DNA of 43,805 bases from contig NZ_AYSJ01000012.1 of assembly GCF_000517265.1 (NCBI RefSeq), positions 1 through 43,805 of the forward strand, in the 5' to 3' direction. Origin of the DNA: Photorhabdus khanii NC19 (lineage in GTDB: Bacteria > Pseudomonadota > Gammaproteobacteria > Enterobacterales > Enterobacteriaceae). Both the position numbers and the translations under genes were made by a program. Shown in pieces: positions 33,528-43,362 of the stretch. Under the pieces are notes generated by a model. The model worked only from the letters and a program-made list of their open reading frames with translations. It was not told the DNA's origin and ran no database searches. Positions within the stretch are counted from its first letter, which is position 1. Every line of letters starts with the position of its first letter.

Positions 33528-34280
33528 TCAAAGGGTAAATATATAACGATATATCAGCATTAACCCAGAAACCAGCACAATGATATTGATAAACTTCAGG
33601 AATATCTCTCTGGAAATTTTCAGTGTCATCTGGCGGCCAAAATAAATTCCCAACAACATGGCTGGGATAAATGCCAGTATTAATAACAAGAATGAACTAT
33701 CCAGATAAATACCCAAGACAACGAAAATAATCACTCTTGTCAGGGTACTGAAGCCAATTAAAGTCGTCTGAGTAATCCGGAAAGCTTCCTTATCGGGTAT
33801 CCGCCCGGCCAAATAGATGGCATAAAGAAAACCACCACTACCAAACAGTGCGCTGAAAACACCCCCACCCAAACCAAACGGAATCGCCGCTTTAACCGGG
33901 AATTGATGGTAAGCTTTACCAGAAAATAATGAATAAAATGAATAGAAAACAACAAATAACCCTAACACCAGAACCAGAACATCGGGCCGAGCCATCAATA
34001 AAATGGCTGCACCAATCAAACTACCGATAATCATTAACGGAACAATTAGCCTGAGCTCACTAAACTCGGCTTTTCTGCCATCTCTGACAATATTAATCAC
34101 TGCGGCAGTTAAATCTATCAACGCAAGTAGAGGAACAATTTTCGCTACAGGGATATAAAGCGCCAGAATCGGACTAGCAATAAGTGCAGAACCAAACCCA
34201 GCCATGCCAAAAACCAGGTAAGCAAAAAAAACAGCAAAAATACAAATAAATAGATCGGGCCATGTCAGTATATGTAACAT
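33528..34280 (-). CDS. TSUP (TauE/SafE) family transporter
   Basis: The 250-aa protein has about eight hydrophobic segments with internal duplication, typical of the TauE/SafE family that exports sulfite, sulfoacetate or related anions. VFGMAGFGSALIASPILALYIP and FGLGGGVFSALFGSGGFLYAIYL are the two glycine-rich repeat motifs. ATG 34280 has AGGGA eight bases upstream; an upstream in-frame Met is less likely. Neither the substrate nor partner genes are obvious. Confidence 0.85.
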   Translation of the reverse strand: MLHILTWPDLFICIFAVFFAYLVFGMAGFGSALIASPILALYIPVAKIVPLLALIDLTAAVINIVRDGRKAEFSELRLIVPLMIIGSLIGAAILLMARPDVLVLVLGLFVVFYSFYSLFSGKAYHQFPVKAAIPFGLGGGVFSALFGSGGFLYAIYLAGRIPDKEAFRITQTTLIGFSTLTRVIIFVVLGIYLDSSFLLLILAFIPAMLLGIYFGRQMTLKISREIFLKFINIIVLVSGLMLIYRYIFTL

Positions 34281-34543
34281 TGATATTTCCCTGAAAATAG
34301 TTATCAATCCGAGTGATCATTGTCTCAATATTAATAGCTTTTACTGTCGTTTGTCAGGACAATCTGCAAAAAATAACCACAGCAATTCAAAATACTCTTA
34401 TGTATAAATGTACTGGTAACGGGATAGTGGAAAAAAATGAAGGAGCCAGAATTGTAAATAGACACAAATATTCGTTAAGTAATGAATGATCTACAGGTTT
34501 GCCTCATTTCTCAAATTAAGTTTACTAAGGTTTCCCCAAGCTA

Positions 34544-36208
34544 ATGAAAAAAATAAAATCTCTGCCGCATCCCATACAAGCGCTATTACTGGCGCTCTAT
34601 ATCGGTATTTTTCTCAATTTATCAGTTTTTTACCGTCATTTTGAAGAAACCCATGTTGGTATTCACACTTCTAAGTTGGTTACCGGCAGCATTAAAGCTC
34701 TCGCCATTGTTCTATTCACCTTTTTTCTGTTACGTCTTCTTTCTTTAGGCGGACGCTGGTTCTACCGTATTACTGCCAGCTTATTAGTTCTATTCTCGGT
34801 TGCTGCCAGCTATTACATGACCTTCTTTAATGTCGTTATTGGCTACGGCATTATTGCTTCAGTCTTGACTACAGATATTGATTTATCCGTTGAAGTTGTT
34901 GGTTACAACTTTATCATCTGGCTAATTTTGCTCAGTATCTTGCCATTACTGCTTATCTGGTCGGGTAATTTGCACAATACTCTGCTTGAACAACTGCGAA
35001 TGCCCGGCCAGCGAATAAAATCACTGGCAATCATGCTAATGGCTGCATTACTGGTATGGGTTCCGCTGGACTGGATGAACACTCAGCAAAAAGCTAACGA
35101 CGTGCTCAATAATGTCGATATGCCAAGCTATGGCGGTGTGGTTGCACACTCTTACTTACCTTCTAACTGGCTGACTGCGCTTGGGTTATATATTACTACT
35201 GCGACAGATGAATATCTGAATCAGAATGAACTGTTTGATCCGACACAAAAGTTCACTTATGTCGCTCCACAAGGAATTAATGATACCTACGTGATATTTA
35301 TCATTGGTGAAACTGCGCGTTGGGATCATATGGGAATATTGGGATATGAGCGCGATACAACCCCACTTCTGAGCAAAGAACCCAATCTGGTCTCGTTCCG
35401 TGGTGAATCCTGCGACACCGCCACCAAACTTTCCCTGCGCTGTATGTTTGTACGCGAAGGCGGCACCAAAAATAACGACCAGCGCACACTGAAAGAACAA
35501 AACATATTCTCAGTTATGCATAAATTAGGGTTCAGCTCAGAACTTTTCTCAATGCAAAGTGAAGTCTGGTTTTATAACAAGACCGAAGTGGACAATTTTG
35601 CTTTTCGTGAACTGATCGCCTCTGAGAGCCGCAACGATGGCAAGCCTGTTGACGATATGATGTTGATTAATGAGTTAAAAAAATCACTGGAACATCATCC
35701 AAGCGGTAAACATCTGGTCATCTTGCATACTAAAGGTTCTCACTATCTATATTCACAACGTTATCCGCGCAACTTTGCTAAATATCAGCCGGAATGCATG
35801 AACGTCGATGATAACTGTAGCAAAGCACAGCTCATCAACGCATTTGATAACAGCATTTTATACACCGATTACTTTATCAAAAACGTCATTGACCAGGTAC
35901 GGAATAAAAAAGCGCTGGTATTTTACACCTCAGACCACGGCGAATCGATCAGCGATGATACCCATCTACACGGCACACCACGTCATATAGCGCCACCGGA
36001 ACAATTCCGTGTGCCATTGATAGTTTGGGCATCAGATAAATTCCTAGATGCCCCAAATAATGCTCAGGCTTTTGAAAACCTCAGAACACAGGCCAAAACA
36101 GGTAATGCCTACCGCCATGTTGAGTTATATGACACCATTCTCGGCTGCCTCGGCTATACCTCATCGGACGGCGGAATTATGGCAAGTAATAATCTGTGCG
36201 GTGATTGA
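34544..36208 (+). CDS. eptB: Kdo2-lipid A phosphoethanolamine transferase EptB
   Basis: EptB adds phosphoethanolamine to the outer Kdo residue of lipopolysaccharide on the periplasmic side of the inner membrane, lowering the surface negative charge. The 554-aa protein is collinear with E. coli EptB (563): five N-terminal membrane helices (about 10-180) precede the soluble alkaline-phosphatase-like domain. The nucleophile is Thr257 in FIIGETARWDHMG, and TSDHGESISDDTHLHG carries metal ligands. The block DTATKLSLRCMFVREGG is typical of EptB rather than EptA. It may contribute to resistance to insect antimicrobial peptides. Confidence 0.93.
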   Translation: MKKIKSLPHPIQALLLALYIGIFLNLSVFYRHFEETHVGIHTSKLVTGSIKALAIVLFTFFLLRLLSLGGRWFYRITASLLVLFSVAASYYMTFFNVVIGYGIIASVLTTDIDLSVEVVGYNFIIWLILLSILPLLLIWSGNLHNTLLEQLRMPGQRIKSLAIMLMAALLVWVPLDWMNTQQKANDVLNNVDMPSYGGVVAHSYLPSNWLTALGLYITTATDEYLNQNELFDPTQKFTYVAPQGINDTYVIFIIGETARWDHMGILGYERDTTPLLSKEPNLVSFRGESCDTATKLSLRCMFVREGGTKNNDQRTLKEQNIFSVMHKLGFSSELFSMQSEVWFYNKTEVDNFAFRELIASESRNDGKPVDDMMLINELKKSLEHHPSGKHLVILHTKGSHYLYSQRYPRNFAKYQPECMNVDDNCSKAQLINAFDNSILYTDYFIKNVIDQVRNKKALVFYTSDHGESISDDTHLHGTPRHIAPPEQFRVPLIVWASDKFLDAPNNAQAFENLRTQAKTGNAYRHVELYDTILGCLGYTSSDGGIMASNNLCGD

Positions 36209-36447
36209 GGGATATTTCCAGTCCTAAAATACATCGCCTCTTTCTTACAAAATGAATACTCGGTTATTCCGTTTTATACTTCAATCAATAATATAGTCAT
36301 TCATTTTATCGATTGTAGTTAGATATTTTCAACAATAGAAAAACTAAGAACTCTATAAATATCTAGCTAAATTAAATCATAGATGAATATATTTTACGAT
36401 ATGTTATGATTCATTTTCAGACATGACTTAAGCCAACGAGAGACAAG

Positions 36448-38973
36448 ATGCAAACAAACGAAAGAAAAGTACTATGCACTATAGAAAAAGGATATTCCTA
36501 CGAAAGAGAAGATCAACTAGGGAAGCTCAGAGTGTATTTTGAGATTTTGAGTAATGGTGAAATTGTACCAATTAATAAAGAAAGTTTATTTTGTGAAACT
36601 GAACAGGTTTTCGTTACTTCAGGGTATAGCGAATTACGCGAAAAGTACAGCTCCTCACTTTTTGCAGCAACATGTGTTCCAACAAACTTTGAAAAAAAAG
36701 AAGGGAACTGCCAATATATCACCAGAGCAAACTTTTGCGAAGACATCAAAGGGCTTTTAGCCTGCCAAGTTTACGATCTTCCATTTCCTGATGTTAACGA
36801 AGCAGTTATTATTTTAACAGAAAAACCCTTAACAAAAACAATCTTAATCCAAGATAACAGCTATATCTATGGGCCTTTCGATTATGTTGATGAGATAGAT
36901 CCAGCAACAAACCAACATATTTTACATTTAAAACCCATAAGTACTCCATTAAATAAAATCCAGCAATTTCATATTGGAAAAATAGGCATCCAGAAATGTA
37001 TCGCATATTTATCACAAAATAATCATTCACATATGACTTTCTTATGTAATATAAAAAGAATATTTGAAAACATAGATGACACCATCGATTATATAACTAA
37101 TGATCAAATCATTTCAACCTATGGAAATAGAATTGCACAAAATTCTGAAATAAGAAGCTTCAACAAAGGAACAATAGCACAAATTCGTAAATGCTATACT
37201 TCCTCACAAGAATTCAGAACTTTCCCTGAAAGATTTAATAGGCTATTTCAAAATTTAGAAATGGCGGAAAATTGGGATAATACCAGGAAAGATTTAATGG
37301 ATAGTTTTCTTTCAATTGATAAAGGAAGAGAAATTTTAAAAAAATATATCGACGAGAATAAAGAAGAATATTTTCGGGAAGAGAAACAATCTTTTTTAAA
37401 GAAATTACAAGAAGATAAATTAAATCAGCAGCAAGCATTTAATGCATTAGTCAATAAAAAAGAGCAAGTAGAAGCTGATATCCGCAAAATGCTGCGAGCA
37501 AGAGAGCTATTTCAATTCAATGGTGGCCAGATATCAACAATCACTATTACGACAGAAGAAAAAAATAAGATTGAACAGAAACTATCTTCCCGACGTAAAG
37601 AATTAGATACTCTAACCGCAGAAGTCAAAGTCTTAGAAGAAAAACATAGTCGTTTTAAAAAAATCGAGGACTTAAAAAATGAAATAGATGATCTGGAACG
37701 TGAACGGGACAGATATAGAGACAGAAAAAGGCAGATGGAAGAGCAGGTTGAAGATGTTGCGAAAAAACTGAGAGAAAGTAATGAAGTATTAACCAGCCGG
37801 TTAGTTCAGCTTAAACCCGATGTGGATGCTTTATGTGGTTTAAAGCCAAAAGCAGTATTTAGCTCATTGGATTATAATGTCATAACAAGGAAAATTTCAG
37901 CAACTGAAAGTGATGAAGATACCCGTGAAAATCTCATCAATAGCGTCCTTGATGCTTTAAATAATCGAGGCCGTAAAACAGATTATTATACCGTTGCAAA
38001 TATTCTGACAACAATAGCACAATGTCAGTTTACATTATTTAGCGGATTACCGGGAACAGGGAAAACATCGCTGGCAAAAATACTCGCAGCTAGCCTGGGG
38101 CTACAAAATCGCTTATTAAATATTCCTGTTGCGCGAGGTTGGACTTCATCAAGAGATGTATTAGGTTTCTATAATGCCTTATCCCAATCCTTTATACCTT
38201 CCGCTACTGGGTTGTTTGATTTAATTAGACACCTTCATTACGAAATGAAAGAGAAAATTGAATCAGCCGCTCCGGCTATTGTTTTACTTGATGAGTTTAA
38301 CCTTTCACAACCGGAACACTACTTCAGCCCATTCCTTGAAATGGCCGATCCTGAGTCTAAGCGAATAATTTTAACCGGTAATCCAGAGGAACAACATTTT
38401 CAGGTACCCACCTATTTACGTTTTTTAGGCACGATCAATCAAGACGAATCTGTTCAATCCCTTACTCCCAGATTGTTAGACAGGGCTGCTATAATCAATT
38501 TTGATGATTTTGAACAAGACTATGATTTGAGTGTAGTAAAATCAGATACCCATAAAGATTTAAACATTTCCCCAATTACCGGAAATAAATTCATTGATAT
38601 TTTCCTTCCAAGATCTTTAGAAATGACACCAGATATTGAGCGAATTCTGCAATTAATAATCGAAACTTTACGTGATGATAACCCAGAATTCGGAACTCCC
38701 GTTATTGTTTCATATCGAAAAATAAAAGCTATTCGCTCATACCATAATGTGGCTGGCCCAATGATGTATATCGAAAGTAAATACAAAGCATTAGATTACG
38801 CTGTAGCTCAACATATATTACCTCTCTTAAACGGCTATGGACAGAATTTTGGTAATCGATTAAATACCTTGTTAGATAATTTACCTGACGAAATGGAACG
38901 CTCACATAAACTGCTGAGAAGAATTATTAGCACCGGAAACCAAAATATGTTTTGTTATGGGGCCAATATATGA
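36448..38973 (+). CDS. McrB-like AAA+ NTPase with coiled coil
   Basis: This 841-aa protein is predicted to be the NTP-driven motor of a defence system. Residues 1-290 form an unrecognised N-terminal region with a YIYGPFDYV stretch (139-147). A long charged coiled coil spans about 300-460. The AAA+ domain has Walker A GLPGTGKTS (533-541), Walker B IVLLDEFNLS (611-620) and the McrB-like sensor GTINQDESVQSLTPRLLDRA (661-680), with Arg675 and Arg679 as arginine-finger candidates. Its stop overlaps the next start as ATGA. The gene is visibly more AT-rich than the flanking core. It could use GTP, as McrB does, but that is not proven. Confidence 0.85.
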   Translation: MQTNERKVLCTIEKGYSYEREDQLGKLRVYFEILSNGEIVPINKESLFCETEQVFVTSGYSELREKYSSSLFAATCVPTNFEKKEGNCQYITRANFCEDIKGLLACQVYDLPFPDVNEAVIILTEKPLTKTILIQDNSYIYGPFDYVDEIDPATNQHILHLKPISTPLNKIQQFHIGKIGIQKCIAYLSQNNHSHMTFLCNIKRIFENIDDTIDYITNDQIISTYGNRIAQNSEIRSFNKGTIAQIRKCYTSSQEFRTFPERFNRLFQNLEMAENWDNTRKDLMDSFLSIDKGREILKKYIDENKEEYFREEKQSFLKKLQEDKLNQQQAFNALVNKKEQVEADIRKMLRARELFQFNGGQISTITITTEEKNKIEQKLSSRRKELDTLTAEVKVLEEKHSRFKKIEDLKNEIDDLERERDRYRDRKRQMEEQVEDVAKKLRESNEVLTSRLVQLKPDVDALCGLKPKAVFSSLDYNVITRKISATESDEDTRENLINSVLDALNNRGRKTDYYTVANILTTIAQCQFTLFSGLPGTGKTSLAKILAASLGLQNRLLNIPVARGWTSSRDVLGFYNALSQSFIPSATGLFDLIRHLHYEMKEKIESAAPAIVLLDEFNLSQPEHYFSPFLEMADPESKRIILTGNPEEQHFQVPTYLRFLGTINQDESVQSLTPRLLDRAAIINFDDFEQDYDLSVVKSDTHKDLNISPITGNKFIDIFLPRSLEMTPDIERILQLIIETLRDDNPEFGTPVIVSYRKIKAIRSYHNVAGPMMYIESKYKALDYAVAQHILPLLNGYGQNFGNRLNTLLDNLPDEMERSHKLLRRIISTGNQNMFCYGANI

Positions 38974-40790
38974 TCCGTTGGGAAATGTTTATCAATTCAA
39001 TTTCTGATGGAGAAGTTGTTGATCTCAGAATCAACAACAAATATAAAATTACAGAATTAGATCATATTCTGTTTCAAGTTTCTTTATCGGAGGATGATAT
39101 TGAGAAAAATGGCATTCCTATAATAATCATAGGAGATACATCTCTGGAATTAATTTTTTCTCACTATGAAAATAGTGAAAAAATATATACATCAATAGAA
39201 CCACTAAATTCACATCGTTCAAGATATTTTTATAATTTTTTTGGGGAAAGCCAAGTTTCTCTATATATAGGAACCCAATATGCGCCTATATATAGTGTTA
39301 CCTTTGATATTTTGGCAAGACGAGAAAATGCCACCCTAGCAAACATTATGCTAGAATATTTAACCGAAAACTTAGAGGATATTGTTTCCATTTGTTTTTC
39401 AAAAAGCAGAAAAACTGCATCATTTGATGAAGATAATATTTTTAACTTCAATAAATTAGAAATAATAAAAGAAACAGTTAATTATTTGACGCAACATTTG
39501 CCCTTATTTATTATAGAACATAGGCACGCTTTAGAACCAAAACTCATTCTATCAAAACAAGGGCAGCCAACCGGCCCAGATTCAATTATGTGGGCATTAT
39601 ACAATCTTGACCAATTATCTCCTGCAAATAATGAAGACGCCAACATATTCTATAATAACAGGGGATATTCTTTCAATGAACTTCCTAAAGAAACACTAAA
39701 AGAGAATACAGATATTTACGAAAACAAAGTCGTCCACGCTTTTCTAAAACAAGCTAATGTCTTCCTGATGATGTTTAAAGAATCACTGATTTCTCCTAAA
39801 GATAAAATCCAATCTTTAGAAACAAATGAATTTATCCAATTTAACCATACAATGTCAAAATATGCAGATTTAGCCTTAATAAACAAAGCCAAAAAAATTG
39901 AAAATTTAATTAGCACTTTAGAAAAAACAAGATTATTGTTTAATAAAAAAATACCCTCAACAGCGTCAATAGGTATCGTTCCTAAAGTCACACCTTATGT
40001 TGCTAAACATAATCATTACAGAAAAACCTTTTATCTGATTGAGCAATATCACCATGCGCCAACACCTTCTTTCATTGGCAAAGAACTTTTTTCAGGATTA
40101 AAGAACCTCTCAATAGTTTATGAAACTACCGTATTGATTTTATTACATGAGATTATTCAAGAAAGTTATAAAGTTCAGCTTATTGAACAGAATTATAGAC
40201 TTCATTCGGAAGAATTACCTTTCGGTGGCGTAAAAATAGAAAGACCAACAAATGAAATTAATAATTATTTCTTATTTAAAAATGAAAACTACGATATTGA
40301 ATTATTTTATGAAGCAAAAATTTTCCCTTTAAGCACCCATAGTAAAAAAGGAGATCTTGTTAATACGAGTAATAACATTGATTCTAATAAATACGGAAAA
40401 CACCATTTTTGCCCTGATTTTATCATGAAAGTAAACTCAAAAAGTTGGAAAAACCCACTAATTATAATACTTGATGCAAAATATAAAGATGCAAAAACAA
40501 TAAAAGAACATGATATTGATGAATTAACAAGAAAATATTTACTTAATATACATCAGGTTAATGAAAATATGGCATTAGGAATGTCTCCGGTAAAAATGCT
40601 TTTTATTCTATTCGCACACAATTCTGAAGAAACCGTTGTTAGATCAGTTGCTCCACAGCATTGTATCAATGGTCAGTTTCCAGTTTTACCACAATCAATT
40701 GCTATTTCAGTTAAACCTAATGAAAAGAATATATTAATCGAACACTTTATTGCACTTAAAAAAATTATGGATAAAAAGAATAAGTCCTAA
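38970..40790 (+). CDS. McrC-like DUF2357/PD-(D/E)XK nuclease
   Basis: The 606-aa partner protein has the DUF2357 N-terminal region followed by a C-terminal PD-(D/E)XK-type nuclease domain. Candidate active-site residues are Glu385 in LSIVYETTVLI, Asp483 in HHFCPDFIMKV, and Asp502 and Lys504 in IIILDAKYK, the PD-(x)n-DAK pattern. This architecture is found in McrC-like proteins paired with McrB-like NTPases. The ATG at 38970 overlaps the upstream stop in ATGA, so translation is coupled; an in-frame Met six codons earlier is less likely. The partner and order agree with a type IV restriction or related system. Confidence 0.82.
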   Translation: MIRWEMFINSISDGEVVDLRINNKYKITELDHILFQVSLSEDDIEKNGIPIIIIGDTSLELIFSHYENSEKIYTSIEPLNSHRSRYFYNFFGESQVSLYIGTQYAPIYSVTFDILARRENATLANIMLEYLTENLEDIVSICFSKSRKTASFDEDNIFNFNKLEIIKETVNYLTQHLPLFIIEHRHALEPKLILSKQGQPTGPDSIMWALYNLDQLSPANNEDANIFYNNRGYSFNELPKETLKENTDIYENKVVHAFLKQANVFLMMFKESLISPKDKIQSLETNEFIQFNHTMSKYADLALINKAKKIENLISTLEKTRLLFNKKIPSTASIGIVPKVTPYVAKHNHYRKTFYLIEQYHHAPTPSFIGKELFSGLKNLSIVYETTVLILLHEIIQESYKVQLIEQNYRLHSEELPFGGVKIERPTNEINNYFLFKNENYDIELFYEAKIFPLSTHSKKGDLVNTSNNIDSNKYGKHHFCPDFIMKVNSKSWKNPLIIILDAKYKDAKTIKEHDIDELTRKYLLNIHQVNENMALGMSPVKMLFILFAHNSEETVVRSVAPQHCINGQFPVLPQSIAISVKPNEKNILIEHFIALKKIMDKKNKS

Positions 40791-41365
40791 TTTCGTTAAA
40801 ATAATGGATTTAATAAAATAATTACAATGATATAACAGACATTAATAATATAAAAATTTTATTTTAATTAAATCCTTATATTCTTGTTACTATGATCTTA
40901 TGTTTACAGATAATGAAGTATTCCACGCTGATTAGGAAAGCATCCAGGAAACAAATATTTATTTTTTGGATTAAAATTTAATTTTAATCCCTCAACAAGA
41001 AAACATTATAAATTGAAATTATTCTCAATCAAAACAATATAAGATAATTATAAGAACAATATAAAAACAGTAAAAGTGTTATTATATAATAAAAAAACAG
41101 ATATCTCACCGGATTATATTTCAAAGAAAAAACAGCAACTATATTAAATATCTCAAAAAAATAAAAACAAAAAAACCATATATTCTTGATGTTTATCATG
41201 ATAACTCTGTCACTCCAAAAACACATATAATATTTATTTGCCCTGGTTGTTTTAAGATGTTATTTATTTTCACCTACTAAGATTTATTTTTATTTATAAA
41301 TCTTGGACGATTTGTGTAGTTGAATATCTAAATGTTATCAATACTTTTCTTAAGAGGAAATTATT
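40791..41365. other. AT-rich spacer with palindromes before the 110-aa gene
   Basis: A 575-bp very AT-rich stretch follows the nuclease gene. It contains GGATTAAAA/TTTTAATCC arms (40968-40990, 5-base loop) and AAGATTTAT/ATAAATCTT arms (41279-41304, 8-base loop), both perfect 9-bp inverted repeats. The second lies about 60 bp before the ATG of the next gene and could be an operator or leader hairpin. No gene is supported here. Confidence 0.55.
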
Positions 41366-41698
41366 ATGGAATATCAAAAGATTGGGCAAATGAGCCTTAA
41401 AAACTCAGGCGGATTTGTTGCTAGAATCCAATTTAGTTATATTGATGCCAACGGTGAAAAATTTCTAAGTAAACAAAGTGATGATATTACTCTTGGAGTA
41501 ACAAAGACTATTGATCCAGGCGATCTTGGGGTTCCTGATGGAGCGACAGTTTATATGCATGTGTTTGTAGTATGGGGGCGTGATAATGAAGCTCATCAAG
41601 TTTTTTTATACGAAAAAGGAAATCAAGCAATTGCCAACTATATGATCAGTGGTACAACATTAAATAATGATCTTGGCTTGATCGATGTTATACAGTAA
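41366..41698 (+). CDS. Small beta-sandwich protein resembling cytolysin domain 4
   Basis: This 110-aa protein has no signal peptide or membrane segment. Its pattern resembles the C-terminal domain of cholesterol-dependent cytolysins: NSGGFVARIQFSY (13-25) parallels SGAYVAxxxxxW, LYEKGNQ (81-87) parallels VYEKTD, and ISGTTLNNDL (94-103) parallels ISIWGTTLYP. The tryptophan-rich undecapeptide and the rest of a cytolysin are absent. This is a pattern match from memory, not a search, and function is unknown. It has AGAGGA before its ATG and a terminator behind it, so it is an independent gene. Confidence 0.65.
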   Translation: MEYQKIGQMSLKNSGGFVARIQFSYIDANGEKFLSKQSDDITLGVTKTIDPGDLGVPDGATVYMHVFVVWGRDNEAHQVFLYEKGNQAIANYMISGTTLNNDLGLIDVIQ

Positions 41699-41703
41699 TA
41701 CAT

Positions 41704-41730
41704 ATAGGTCCTGCAAAAGCAGGGCCTTAT
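41704..41730 (+). terminator. Terminator after the 110-aa gene
   Basis: GGTCCTGC (41707-41714) and GCAGGGCC (41719-41726) form an 8-bp stem with one G-T pair and an AAAA loop, followed by TTAT. It lies 8-28 bases after the stop codon. Confidence 0.75.
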
Positions 41731-41770
41731 AAGCTAAAGCTTTACTTTTTCTGCCTACGGTAAATCCTAG

Positions 41771-42904
<1,134 letters not shown>

Positions 42905-42918
42905 GTTGTTTTGCGGGA

Positions 42919-42952
42919 GTTAAAAACCGTGCTGTGACAGACGGTTTTTAAC
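42919..42952 (+). terminator. adhC terminator
   Basis: GTTAAAAACCGT and ACGGTTTTTAAC form a perfect 12-bp stem with a 10-base loop, 15-48 bases after the adhC stop. The T-run is within the stem. It separates adhC from the decayed hydrolase gene. Confidence 0.8.
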
Positions 42953-43022
42953 AAAACAGAAAACGCTGGCCGGGTTCACCGTAAAATGAATGAATCCGTA
43001 GGTTTTACAGAGAGGAAAAAGA

Positions 43023-43199
43023 ATAGAGAGGATTGAACGCCACGCTTATTTTGGGGATGGCAGGATGTTTTATCAGCACGAATCAGCCATACTTGGCTGC
43101 ACCATGACTTTTGCTGTCTATCTTCCTCCTCAGACTGAACATCAGAAAGTTGTTGTGCCTATCACCACGCTCGTACAAAAGGTGTGTTGTTGTTCATAG
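43023..43199 (+). pseudogene. fghA: Decayed S-formylglutathione hydrolase (fghA/frmB) fragment
   Basis: In frame, the sequence ERIERHAYFGDGRMFYQHES continues to LGCTMTFAVYLPPQ, which aligns without gaps to the first 45-50 residues of E. coli FrmB/YeiG (MELIEKHASFGGW... and ...MTFSIFLPP). The first codon at 43023 is ATA where the family has ATG, with AGAGGA at the correct distance upstream; this suggests a G to A change that destroyed the start. Homology fades near 43160 and a TAG ends the frame at 43199. The catalytic Ser/Asp/His region is gone. I judge this a pseudogene by recalled family sequence. Confidence 0.8.
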
Positions 43200-43249
43200 C
43201 AAGATTCTTTTTTGTGATTTCAGTTATAAAAATCCATTTGAAAAAAAAT

Positions 43250-43276
43250 AGTACTGTTCATCTTCAGCACAGTACT
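43250..43276. terminator. Hairpin downstream of the fghA remnant
   Basis: AGTACTGT (43250-43257) and ACAGTACT (43269-43276) form an 8-bp perfect stem with an 11-base loop, preceded by an A-run and followed by GTTATTTTAAT. This fits the terminator of the former fghA gene and could act in either direction. Confidence 0.55.
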
Positions 43277-43362
43277 GTTATTTTAATATAGTTATATCTT
43301 ATTGTAGAGCTCCGGTATTAAATCATTACTTATTATTCGGTTGGAAATATAGAGGTGAAGAC

